Source: a virus. From it: 35,381 nt of DNA. Location: positions 1 through 35,381 of the IMG/VR virus record IMGVR_UViG_3300003886_000274. One strand, given 5' to 3'. Made by a program: the position numbers and the translations under genes. Each line of letters begins with the position of its first letter. Within the stretch, counting starts at the first letter, position 1. The notes below the pieces were generated by a model that made no database searches, was not told the origin of the DNA, and was given only the letters and a program-made list of their open reading frames with translations. Below, piece after piece: positions 5,979-11,504 of the stretch.

Positions 5979-5983
5979 ACATA

Positions 5984-6205
5984 ATGAACAAGTTCACCCA
6001 ATGGCTGGCCGGTAAGTTCGCCTCCACCCCAGAACCGGAGAAACGGACGCAGAAGCCGCTCCACCTTCCGATCATTGAGCCCGCTGCGAAGCCCAAGAAG
6101 CTGTCCCGCCAAGATCGTTGGGATAACCGGCCACCACTGAGCAAGTGGAACAATATCCCGGTGAAGTCGGTGAATACGCATACCAAGGTGGGACGAGCTC
6201 GTTGA
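5984..6205 (+). CDS. Small basic hypothetical protein (73 aa)
   Basis: The ATG at 5984 follows GAGGGG by nine bases, so the frame has a good ribosome binding site, although it lies in the terminator stem. The protein has 73 residues, is rich in Pro, Lys and Arg (KPKKLSRQDRWDNRPPLSKW near 37-56), and is probably unstructured. A start at 5858 in the same frame would lie in the tRNA and is rejected. No family is recognised. Because a strong terminator lies directly upstream, expression depends on readthrough or an unseen promoter. Confidence 0.5.
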   Translation: MNKFTQWLAGKFASTPEPEKRTQKPLHLPIIEPAAKPKKLSRQDRWDNRPPLSKWNNIPVKSVNTHTKVGRAR

Positions 6206-6207
6206 GC

Positions 6208-6384
6208 ATGTTCGCTGCTTTGCGCAAGCCAGCTAAATTTGCCAAAGCCCATTACTGGAACGAATCAGGACACCGGCTCCCGCTGTACGGTCCCCGCTAC
6301 CGGGTTTATCGGATATTCACCCAGCCATTTCCCCGGATCATGCGTGATACGCGTGGGCGGCCTGTGTTCAGGTCTGACAGATAA
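6208..6384 (+). CDS. Small basic hypothetical protein (58 aa)
   Basis: The ATG lies two bases after the TGA of the preceding small gene, so reinitiation is likely. The 58 residues are basic and aromatic, with HRLPLYGPRYRVYRIF in the middle and MRDTRGRPVFRSDR at the end. The gene stops just before a terminator-like hairpin. A longer frame overlaps it in another register but has no start signal. No family is recognised. Confidence 0.45.
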   Translation: MFAALRKPAKFAKAHYWNESGHRLPLYGPRYRVYRIFTQPFPRIMRDTRGRPVFRSDR

Positions 6385-6421
6385 AGAAAAGCCCCGATCA
6401 ACATTGAGGTTGGCGGGGCTT
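6381..6421 (-). terminator. Intrinsic terminator oriented to the minus strand
   Basis: AAGCCCCG pairs with CGGGGCTT, and an inner CAAC/GTTG stem extends the hairpin. On the minus strand the stem is followed by TTCTTTAT, so the U-tract serves leftward transcription. On the plus strand only TT follows. There is no annotated minus-strand gene directly to its right. Confidence 0.6.
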
Positions 6422-6448
6422 GACTCCTATGCCACTGGGACATATATT
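6420..6448 (+). promoter_or_regulatory. Strong sigma70 promoter for the rightward genes (PR-like)
   Basis: TTGACT (6420-6425), an exact 17-base spacer and TATATT (6443-6448) match sigma70 at five of six positions each. Transcription should start near 6455. It is the best rightward promoter seen before the accessory and structural genes. Confidence 0.7.
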
Positions 6449-6449
6449 C

Positions 6450-6465
6450 GGTATTGTGTGATACC
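6450..6465. promoter_or_regulatory. Inverted repeat over the rightward transcription start
   Basis: GGTAT and ATACC form a perfect inverted repeat with a six-base spacer, directly after the -10 box and over the predicted start site. It resembles the two operators near 5600, but its GTA/TAC cores are two bases further apart. It could be a third operator or an RNA hairpin. Confidence 0.4.
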
Positions 6466-6469
6466 TGCG

Positions 6470-6685
6470 ATGGATTCTACATCAACTCCCTCCCAAAGTG
6501 TCAAGCCGCCGAGGCAGCGTTATAGCCAGTCGGGGTATAAGCCCGTTTTAACGGGAGTCGGCTACACTTGGTCGGATGTGCCCTCGCTAATTGATGTGAG
6601 GTCAACGCGAGTAAAAATCATTGATACGGCCCCTCACCGCTATCTGGACGATACTGCGCGTCATTACAAGACTGTGGGAAATTAA
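6470..6685 (+). CDS. Small hypothetical protein (71 aa), first gene after the rightward promoter
   Basis: The ATG at 6470 lies about 15 bases after the predicted start of the strong promoter. The frame then runs 71 residues, with a plausible C-terminus (SLIDVRSTRVKIIDTAPHRY). No clear ribosome binding site is present. The N-terminal half is Ser/Thr/Pro-rich. The same frame is open further upstream, but that part overlaps the promoter and the previous gene. No family is recognised; it could instead be a leader with no coding role. Confidence 0.45.
   Translation: MDSTSTPSQSVKPPRQRYSQSGYKPVLTGVGYTWSDVPSLIDVRSTRVKIIDTAPHRYLDDTARHYKTVGN
6474..6504 (-). promoter_or_regulatory. Putative minus-strand promoter facing the terminator at 6381-6421
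   Basis: On the minus strand, a perfect TTGACA (6504-6499) and a near-perfect TAGAAT (6479-6474) are separated by 19 bases. The spacing is two bases too long for a strong promoter, so confidence is low. Confidence 0.3.
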
Positions 6686-6705
6686 GAGAAGAATGTTTTG
6701 CAAGG

Positions 6706-7119
6706 ATGGACCACCTTTCTATGCTTAATCCAAAATCGTACATGGAAGAAGATTGGCGACCGACCGTTGGTTGTTTGCAACGCCTCACATTCAAATACCC
6801 TCGCGTTGATCTTGAATATTACATTGAGGAATCGCGGGATCATGCGCTTGCGAACGGGAAAATGTACCGTTGTTTCGACGCATACTTTAGAAACTGGATT
6901 CGTCGTGCGGGTAATTTTGGTCAACTTGTTATGTTGCGGGCACCGAAAAATAAATACGTGCATGAGAATGCCGACGTGGTTGCGATTGGAACGATTCATG
7001 CGGCGCGTGATCGCGGGATTGTTACGGCTGGAAAAACCGAACGCCAGTTGAATTCAGATATTTGGGATCACGATCAATCATTGCGGGAGAAAGAATCTAA
7101 TGTCACTCAACAGAGTTGA
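6706..7119 (+). CDS. DnaT/replication-organiser-like protein (tentative)
   Basis: This gene encodes 137 residues. The segment EDWRPTVGCLQRLTFKYPRVDLEYYIEE, followed by a helix ending in CFDAYFRNWIRRAG (about 14-68), resembles the DNA-binding C-terminal domain of DnaT-like and phage replication proteins: W-x-P opening, then an FRNWI-RR helix. The C-terminal half is polar and unassigned. If this is correct, it would be a helicase-loader or organiser fragment on single-stranded DNA. The usual winged-helix N-terminus is absent, so it may be a remnant or a distinct small version. The base composition is AT-rich compared with the structural genes. Confidence 0.55.
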   Translation: MDHLSMLNPKSYMEEDWRPTVGCLQRLTFKYPRVDLEYYIEESRDHALANGKMYRCFDAYFRNWIRRAGNFGQLVMLRAPKNKYVHENADVVAIGTIHAARDRGIVTAGKTERQLNSDIWDHDQSLREKESNVTQQS

Positions 7120-7402
7120 TCTTGATAGTTCATGGGCTCCGCTTTTACAGCAGCAAGCGGAAAAAGAAAACGACTTTATTGCGTTAAGCGTATTCGGAAT
7201 GCCGTTGCCCGAAATAGCTGAGATGGCGAGAAACAAGGACGCGATTACGGGTAATGAAATTGGAGTTCACCTGATTCGTATCATCAAAGAGAACGGACAC
7301 CTTCGGTACGAACTTCAGTTACTTCGTAAATCATTTGAAACCATGGAGAATTTTATTCAGGGGCATAAAGAGGTCATCACCAAAGGTGCCCAGATTCCAT
7401 AG
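7100..7402 (+). CDS. Hypothetical phage protein (100 aa)
   Basis: The ATG at 7100 has a GGGAGAA site upstream and overlaps the preceding gene by 20 bases. The protein is mostly helical, with PLLQQQAEKENDFIALSVFG near the start. A helix-turn-helix-like stretch, MPLPEIAEMARNKDAITGNE (about 34-53), could be a weak DNA-binding element. No family is recognised. It lies in a chain of overlapping genes leading to the methyltransferase. Confidence 0.7.
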   Translation: MSLNRVDLDSSWAPLLQQQAEKENDFIALSVFGMPLPEIAEMARNKDAITGNEIGVHLIRIIKENGHLRYELQLLRKSFETMENFIQGHKEVITKGAQIP

Positions 7403-7550
7403 CCAACAAGAACTCGACGAATACTTTGCGAAAATGAAGTTAGATCACGCACGGGCAGTATTCAGGAACGATATTGGAATGAAAAAGTGGGCCAAATTTT
7501 GGCGCGATGATTACAGGCGGTACGCGGATGAGCAGAGGAAGAATCGGTGA
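7386..7550 (+). CDS. Small charged protein (54 aa), GTG start
   Basis: A GTG at 7386 is preceded by GAGGT at a good distance, giving 54 residues. The longer frame from 7335 lies inside the previous gene. The protein is a highly charged helical peptide (SQQELDEYFAKMKLDHARAV, then KKWAKFWRDDYRRYADEQRK). Its stop overlaps the methyltransferase start as GTGA, so the two are probably coupled. The function is unknown. Confidence 0.6.
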   Translation: MPRFHSQQELDEYFAKMKLDHARAVFRNDIGMKKWAKFWRDDYRRYADEQRKNR

Positions 7551-8206
7551 CATTTGATCGCGTAGAAATTGGCGATGCCGTTTTATATTGCGGGGACTGC
7601 ATGGAGGTTATGCAGACATTGGGCAGGGTTGATGCGGTTGTTACTGACCCTCCTTATGGAATTAAGGAAAACGCGCATCGTGTTGCGTCACGCGGAAAAC
7701 TAGCTAAGACAACGGATTATGGGTCGTTTGATTGGGACAAGGAACCTGCGAGCAGAGAGCAAATCAATGGAATTATTCATGTATGCGATGAGGCAGTGAT
7801 TTTTGGCGGCAATTATTTTCATTTGCCTCCGGCACGGTGCTGGCTTATCTGGGATAAGGAAAATGGGGGTAATGATTTCGCCGATGCTGAAATGGCATGG
7901 ACAAATATCAATGGGTCGGTGCGCCTTATTAGGCATATGTGGAACGGTATGCTCCGTGCATCAGAGAGCAAATATCAGAGAGTGCACCCGACGCAAAAGC
8001 CTGTTGTGGTTATGGAGTGGGTAATATCGAAATTCAAAAAAACCCCTAAAACTATTCTTGACCCGTTCATGGGAAGCGGCACAACCGGAGTAGCTTGTGC
8101 CAACCTTGGCCTGGGATTCATCGGTATTGAGCTTGAGAGAAAGTATTTCGACATTGCTTGTGAGAGAATAAAAGCAGCGCAGTCTCAGGGGAGGCTGTTC
8201 CCGTAA
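7547..8206 (+). CDS. Phage DNA methyltransferase (N4/N6, beta class)
   Basis: This 219-residue protein starts at a GTG that overlaps the upstream stop. The catalytic motif DPPYG lies at 34-38, and the AdoMet-binding motif DPFMGSGTTG at 172-181, preceded by HPTQKP at 147-152. The order, catalytic motif first and AdoMet motif last with the target-recognition region between, is that of beta-class enzymes, which methylate adenine N6 or cytosine N4. No partner restriction gene is present, so it is an orphan enzyme. It probably protects phage DNA from host restriction or serves regulation; the target sequence cannot be read. Confidence 0.93.
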   Translation: MTFDRVEIGDAVLYCGDCMEVMQTLGRVDAVVTDPPYGIKENAHRVASRGKLAKTTDYGSFDWDKEPASREQINGIIHVCDEAVIFGGNYFHLPPARCWLIWDKENGGNDFADAEMAWTNINGSVRLIRHMWNGMLRASESKYQRVHPTQKPVVVMEWVISKFKKTPKTILDPFMGSGTTGVACANLGLGFIGIELERKYFDIACERIKAAQSQGRLFP

Positions 8207-8223
8207 TAAAAGGCAATAGGAGG

Positions 8224-8442
8224 ATGAGCAAAGAAACAAGCAGCAGTAGTGGCGTTGGATTGGCCGGCGCGGTTTTTGTATTGTTCCTCGGCCTGAAACT
8301 TGGCGGCATTGATCCTGTCTCGAGTTGGTCGTGGTGGTGGGTGTTCTCGCCGTTGTTAGTGGTTAAGGTAGCTGAGGTATGTTGGTCAACATTCATGTTG
8401 GTTTTCATTGAGTACATTAAATACGTCAAGAGCATCAGGTAA
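8224..8442 (+). CDS. Small membrane protein of the transmembrane Fragile-X-F type
   Basis: This 72-residue protein has a perfect AGGAGG before the ATG. Two hydrophobic segments are visible, about 10-27 and 38-64, joined by IDPVSSWSWWWVFSPL. The LKLxG plus WSWWWVxSPL pattern is that of small phage proteins annotated as transmembrane Fragile-X-F domain proteins. The function is unknown; an inner-membrane role such as exclusion or holin-like activity is only a possibility. A C-terminal basic cluster (KYVKSIR) should face the cytoplasm. Confidence 0.75.
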   Translation: MSKETSSSSGVGLAGAVFVLFLGLKLGGIDPVSSWSWWWVFSPLLVVKVAEVCWSTFMLVFIEYIKYVKSIR

Positions 8443-8475
8443 AAAGTAAACTTTTTTTCAACCAAGGAGTAAGTT

Positions 8476-8571
8476 ATGAATTTCAGTGCAGCACTAATTT
8501 GTTTGAAGAATGGCGAACTGGTATGCCGGACTGGCGGGCGATCATTGATGACCTGGCTGCACGCAGGGTAA
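8476..8571 (+). CDS. Short frame with DUF2829/Tad2-like start (31 aa), possibly decayed
   Basis: An excellent AAGGAG site precedes the ATG, but the frame stops after 31 residues. The opening MNFSAALICLKNGELVCRTG resembles the start of DUF2829 proteins (MNFxxALxxLKxGxxVxRxG). That family includes the Thoeris anti-defence protein Tad2, which is about three times longer. The match is short and the expected Trp after RxG is missing, so this may be a truncated remnant, a chance match, or the translational leader for the overlapping frame at 8523. Confidence 0.35.
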   Translation: MNFSAALICLKNGELVCRTGGRSLMTWLHAG

Positions 8572-8618
8572 AGCTATCGGTGGATGACTTTCTGGATATT
8601 GAGGAAGGATGGGAATGA
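8523..8618 (+). CDS. Small hypothetical protein (31 aa) coupled to the nuclease gene
   Basis: This frame gives MPDWRAIIDDLAARRVKLSV followed by a short acidic tail. Its TGA overlaps the ATG of the VRR-NUC gene as ATGA, in keeping with all nearby genes, which supports it being real. It overlaps the preceding short frame in another register and has no good ribosome binding site of its own. The frame stays open upstream to the 8476 region without an ATG, so a frameshift between the two is possible. Confidence 0.4.
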   Translation: MPDWRAIIDDLAARRVKLSVDDFLDIEEGWE

Positions 8619-8908
8619 AGAATCTCCGCTTCAACCATCGCCGGGATGCCAACGAGCCATTGATTGTGGAATATCTTGAGAAGGCCGGGTGCATGGTCGA
8701 CCGAATCAACGGCAAGGACATACCGGATTTGCTTTGTCTGCATCCGAACGGGAAGTTTTTTTTAGTAGAGGTCAAGACGCCCGCCGGGAAACTAAAGCCC
8801 GGTCAGCGCGATTGGTTTGCTAAAGCGAGGCAGCGCAACAGTCTGGTCTTTGTCTGTCAGGAGGTCGAGGACGTGGGGCTTGCACTGAAGGTGGTTGCCA
8901 ATGCCTGA
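8615..8908 (+). CDS. VRR-NUC-type PD-(D/E)XK nuclease
   Basis: From the ATG at 8615, with GAGGAAGG eight bases upstream, the protein is 97 residues. The nuclease core is compact: E14 in the first helix, GKDIPDLL with D38, then EVK at 52-54, followed by a QRDWFAKAR helix. This size and order match standalone phage VRR-NUC proteins, which resemble Holliday-junction resolvases and cut branched DNA. It lies with DUF1367 and a Ref-like nuclease, making a second group of DNA-processing genes on the plus strand. Confidence 0.88.
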   Translation: MKNLRFNHRRDANEPLIVEYLEKAGCMVDRINGKDIPDLLCLHPNGKFFLVEVKTPAGKLKPGQRDWFAKARQRNSLVFVCQEVEDVGLALKVVANA

Positions 8909-9326
8909 AATTTTATTAATGAAGAATTTCGGGAAACTCGAAGCAGTGGACCCAGTTTCCGAGGCATATCTGAAAGGGTTGAGTATTGGCGAGATTGTAA
9001 AGGTCAAGATCACCAAGCCCCGTCACGGCTCATTCCACCGCAAGGTATTTAGTTTGTTAAAACTTGCTTTCGATAATCAAGATGCTTTCGACGACTTCGA
9101 TGATTTTCGCAAAGCGGTCACGATCGCCGCAGGATTTTACCGGGACCGACGTATGTTTGACGGCAGTTATATGCGCGAGGCGAAAAGCATTTCATACAGC
9201 GCGATGGACGACCTCGAATTCCAGCGGTATTTTAATGAGATCTTCAAGGTGATCACCGAACTACTCGGCACTGATGATGTGACGCTGGCGCAGGAAGTCC
9301 AGCAGTATTTAACAATCGGCGGATGA
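8901..9326 (+). CDS. DUF1367 phage protein
   Basis: I chose the ATG at 8901 (141 residues), which has GAAGGTGG upstream and overlaps the nuclease gene by eight bases. The pattern matches DUF1367: an AYLKGLSIGEIVKVKITKPR segment, then HRKVFSLLKLAFDN, a DFRKAVTIAAGFY block, and a C-terminal FNEIFKVITE helix. In lambdoid phages this family lies in the nin-like region near recombination genes. Its function is unknown; the gene company suggests DNA processing. Confidence 0.88.
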   Translation: MPEILLMKNFGKLEAVDPVSEAYLKGLSIGEIVKVKITKPRHGSFHRKVFSLLKLAFDNQDAFDDFDDFRKAVTIAAGFYRDRRMFDGSYMREAKSISYSAMDDLEFQRYFNEIFKVITELLGTDDVTLAQEVQQYLTIGG

Positions 9327-9673
9327 GTTACCTTAGAATGGGAAAACGACGAAAGGCAGCGACCGTAGCGGACAAGCACAGGTTCACTGAATTGCAAAAC
9401 CTTGGTTGCATTGTTTGCGGTGAATTCCACGGATTCTATGTTGAGCCAGCGATCCACCATATCGTCGACGGCTACCGGCTCGGGCATGAATACACAATTC
9501 CGTTATGTGCCATGCACCATCAGTCGATACCACCGTTTGGAATGAGTCACCGCCAGGCACTGGAAAAGATCGGGCCGGCCATTCACGGTCAGAAAGTTGA
9601 TTTCGTTGCGGCGTATGGTACTGAAATGGAACTGCTGGAGACAACGAACAGGTTGCTGGGGATCGTCGCATGA
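9323..9673 (+). CDS. Ref-like HNH nuclease (P1 Ref family)
   Basis: This 116-residue protein has a basic N-terminus (MGKRRKAATVADKHRF), then C29-x2-C32 (LGCIVCGE), PAIHHIVDG with H45-H46, and PLCAMHH with C62, H65 and H66. The ending FVAAYGTEMELLETTNRLLG is the usual C-terminal helix of this family. P1 Ref is a RecA-dependent HNH nuclease that cuts within a RecA filament. The metal-binding and catalytic positions are all in place. The start overlaps DUF1367 as ATGA. It may act with host RecA and the nearby VRR-NUC enzyme. Confidence 0.85.
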   Translation: MSYLRMGKRRKAATVADKHRFTELQNLGCIVCGEFHGFYVEPAIHHIVDGYRLGHEYTIPLCAMHHQSIPPFGMSHRQALEKIGPAIHGQKVDFVAAYGTEMELLETTNRLLGIVA

Positions 9674-9957
9674 ACAGGCGCGAAATCTTAAAGGCAGGGG
9701 CTTTACTTCCGCTTGCAGCCGGGTTGGTTAGGTTCTTCCCGGCTCCTGCTCCTGAAATGACGGTTCGGTTATTTCAGTTGCCAGAGCGTGGGTTCACATG
9801 GGTTTATCAGGCGAATTTTGATTACCAAGGCCATTTGTATGTTTATTCTGAATGGATTACAGACGAAGTGTATGAGTCCGATTCGGAAATGCTGCTTGTC
9901 GAAAAACGCAGGGACAAAGCTATGGAAAGACTTTTCAGGGACGGGGGATTAGGATGA
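9670..9957 (+). CDS. Small exported protein with twin-arginine (Tat) signal
   Basis: This 95-residue protein begins MNRREILKAGALLPLAAGL, a good Tat pattern: twin arginine, x, hydrophobic, L-K, then a modest hydrophobic stretch. It is followed by Pro/Ala (APAPE). The mature part, about 65 residues, has aromatic strands (FTWVYQANFDYQGHLYVYSE) and an acidic then basic helix. No family is recognised. The start overlaps Ref as ATGA. A phage protein using the Tat route, which exports folded proteins, is uncommon. Confidence 0.7.
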   Translation: MNRREILKAGALLPLAAGLVRFFPAPAPEMTVRLFQLPERGFTWVYQANFDYQGHLYVYSEWITDEVYESDSEMLLVEKRRDKAMERLFRDGGLG

Positions 9958-10154
9958 GATTTTTTTGGTCAAAAGACAAGAAAGAAGAAAAAAAGCCGCT
10001 GATAACTGTTGATGAAATGTTGCGGCTCCAGCGCACGTGGAAATCACTTAGCGCCGATGAGCTTATCTCAATGAAAGACTATTACCATCCGCTATCGTAT
10101 GCGTTTCACCACATCGAGAAGGAAATATCGTGGCGATTGCAGGGGGGCAAGTAA
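9954..10154 (+). CDS. Small hypothetical protein (66 aa)
   Basis: The start overlaps the upstream stop as ATGA. The N-terminus is lysine-rich (MRFFWSKDKKEEKKPL); the rest is helical, with TVDEMLRLQRTWKSLSADEL and HHIEKEISWRLQGGK. No family is recognised. It is soluble and probably early, belonging to the same run of coupled small genes. Confidence 0.65.
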   Translation: MRFFWSKDKKEEKKPLITVDEMLRLQRTWKSLSADELISMKDYYHPLSYAFHHIEKEISWRLQGGK

Positions 10155-10240
10155 TGAGATTCTTCAAGGGATTCATCATAACGCTACCCTTGTCGCTATT
10201 GGCATGGGCCGCTATTTTGTGGGTTGTGCTGCTGCGATGA
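10154..10240 (+). CDS. Very small membrane peptide (28 aa)
   Basis: The ATG overlaps the upstream TAA as TAATG and has a GGGGGG stretch eight bases before it. The peptide is MRFFKG followed by one hydrophobic helix (about 7-26), ending in LLR. Its own stop overlaps the next start as ATGA, so it fits exactly between two coupled genes. The function is unknown. Confidence 0.55.
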   Translation: MRFFKGFIITLPLSLLAWAAILWVVLLR

Positions 10241-10407
10241 CGAAATCTAATATCGTAGATAGTGAGCGTACCGGAGGAAACCTGACCGAGCAGGATGCTG
10301 AAAAGTACAAGGGCGAACTAATTAAAAAAATGCAGAAAATCAGGGAAGATTGTTTTGTTGCCGCGATAGAAAAGCATTTTGGGACTTTAACTGACCCGGA
10401 TCGCTGA
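10237..10407 (+). CDS. Small hypothetical protein (56 aa)
   Basis: From the ATG at 10237 the protein is MTKSNIVDSERTGGNLTEQD followed by a charged helix and HFGTLTDPDR. An upstream extension in the same frame lies inside two other genes. The first 21 bases nearly repeat the first 21 bases of the next gene, which points to a local duplication or recombination. No family is recognised. Confidence 0.6.
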   Translation: MTKSNIVDSERTGGNLTEQDAEKYKGELIKKMQKIREDCFVAAIEKHFGTLTDPDR

Positions 10408-10643
10408 TGACGAAATCTAATGTCGTTTCCATAAACGGGGATTCAACGCCCGAAACATTCGTGTCGGAACTGGCCGAGCATATTGACGAGGTTGATAGCA
10501 TTCTGGCCGTAGTAAGATGGCGGGACGGCACAACCAGCGTTGTATCGACCACGATGGAGAACTGGCTGCGCGTCTGGATGTCCAAGACATTGGACCACCA
10601 CGTGAATACGCATGTTTTCGGGGTCGTTGATGAAGGTGAATAG
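10407..10643 (+). CDS. Phage protein with NVVSING-type N-terminus (78 aa)
   Basis: The start overlaps the upstream stop as TGATG. The protein opens MTKSNVVSINGDSTPETFVS, then LAEHIDEVDSILAVVRWRDG and a TTSVVSTTMENW strand. Small phage proteins with a NVVSxNG opening and this helix-strand-strand pattern are common and of unknown function. It is soluble and acidic. Confidence 0.65.
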   Translation: MTKSNVVSINGDSTPETFVSELAEHIDEVDSILAVVRWRDGTTSVVSTTMENWLRVWMSKTLDHHVNTHVFGVVDEGE

Positions 10644-10654
10644 GAAAAGGGATT

Positions 10655-10906
10655 TTGTCAGTTTTGATAGAAATGAAATCTCTTACCACAAAACAAATTG
10701 TTGCCGCAAAGAAAGTCCTTGATGCCGCCCACGTCCCGCTAGGTACCAAGGATGAGCCACGCTATGTGTTGAGCGCCGATGGCGAGTTATTTCTTGAATA
10801 TGAGGAAAATGGCAAGCTGATTGTCATCAATACGGAGACAGATGAAGCGGCCAGAAGTTTGGCTGAAGTCGTAGATAAAGAGATTCTCAGGAAGCTTTCG
10901 GAATGA
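10655..10906 (+). CDS. Hypothetical protein (83 aa), probable TTG start
   Basis: The frame opens at a TTG with AAGGGA just upstream; the first ATG, at 10673, has no binding site. The protein has a helix (LTTKQIVAAKKVLDAAHVPL), two strands (YVLSADGELFLEYEENG, LIVINTETD) and a C-terminal helix. It is compact and soluble, with no recognised family. The start codon is uncertain by six residues. Confidence 0.6.
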   Translation: MSVLIEMKSLTTKQIVAAKKVLDAAHVPLGTKDEPRYVLSADGELFLEYEENGKLIVINTETDEAARSLAEVVDKEILRKLSE

Positions 10907-10987
10907 TGTTTCTCTTGAAAGGGTTGATTGCTATAAAGAAAACAATGGGTTAATCTGCTAAAACACTGATTGCATGGAGGCAACAGA

Positions 10988-11395
10988 GTGGGCAGCACAG
11001 TATCCATTGATTACAATTGGGACCACATCGACAAAGTGCATGTGGTCATCAACGAGACTGGCCGGCTCGTCGCAACCAAGGGCGTTGTATCAAGGCGCGC
11101 AGCCCTGATCCTTCCTGAAGGCACTTCAGCTAAAGACATTCAGCTTGATCCCGAATATGTAGTTAACGGCCTGTCCGTGGTTAACGGCGGCATATACGGT
11201 AACGTGATCTTCGTCGATGCAGTCAGAAACCGCTCAATGTCCCTCGATGGCGAAATCGGTAACGCAACTGCTTGTGATCCGGATGCCCAGATTGACCCTG
11301 AACCACCAAAGGTTGTAGAGCCAGTTGTATCCGGACCAGTACGGCGTAAGACAAAGAAACGCGGGCGTCCACCGAAAAACAACCCACCGCTCTGA
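10988..11395 (+). CDS. Hypothetical protein with C-terminal AT-hook
   Basis: The GTG at 10988 has GGAGG eight bases upstream, giving 135 residues. The front half is beta-rich (VSIDYNWDHIDKVHVVINET, then VVNGGIYGNVIFVDAV). After a proline-rich linker, the tail KTKKRGRPPKNNP contains an RGRP core with flanking basic residues, which is an AT-hook for the minor groove of AT-rich DNA. It lies just before the terminase genes, so it could help in packaging-site recognition or in gene control; this is inference. An 81-base gap precedes it, in which I see no clear promoter. Confidence 0.6.
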   Translation: MGSTVSIDYNWDHIDKVHVVINETGRLVATKGVVSRRAALILPEGTSAKDIQLDPEYVVNGLSVVNGGIYGNVIFVDAVRNRSMSLDGEIGNATACDPDAQIDPEPPKVVEPVVSGPVRRKTKKRGRPPKNNPPL

Positions 11396-11397
11396 TC

Positions 11398-11499
11398 ATG
11401 GAAAGTATTGCCACGGATGGCTTTATGGAATTCGGTGTCACCCGCTGGTGGGGTGATCGCATTCCCATATTGATTTTCAACAGATTTATTTGGAATTAA
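11398..11499 (+). CDS. Possible small protein (33 aa)
   Basis: A frame of 33 residues (MESIATDGFMEFGVTRWWGD and on) starts two bases after the upstream stop and ends five bases before the terminase small gene. It has no ribosome binding site and would depend on reinitiation. The gene density here makes it plausible; nothing else supports it. Confidence 0.3.
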   Translation: MESIATDGFMEFGVTRWWGDRIPILIFNRFIWN

Positions 11500-11504
11500 C
11501 TATT

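Larger units (their letters stand above)
6383..6466 (-). ncRNA. Putative antisense small RNA of about 85 nt
   Basis: A minus-strand promoter (TTGACA at 6504-6499, TAGAAT at 6479-6474) would start transcription near 6466. The minus-strand intrinsic terminator would end it near 6383. The 5' end would form a GGTAT/ATACC hairpin. The RNA would be antisense to the start of the rightward transcript. The 19-base promoter spacing is longer than ideal. Confidence 0.3.

Noticed and set aside
5858-5983. Extension of the 5984 gene upstream to 5858
   Set aside because: The extra frame lies in the tRNA and terminator and has no ribosome binding site.
6239-6469. Longer open frame leading into the 6470 gene
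   Set aside because: This part overlaps the previous small gene, the hairpin and the strong promoter; the start at 6470 lies after the predicted transcription start.
10907-10987. Promoter before the AT-hook gene
   Set aside because: TATAAA at 10932 has no reasonable -35 (TTTCTC) at 17 bases, and the TTGATT at 10924 has no -10 at proper spacing.
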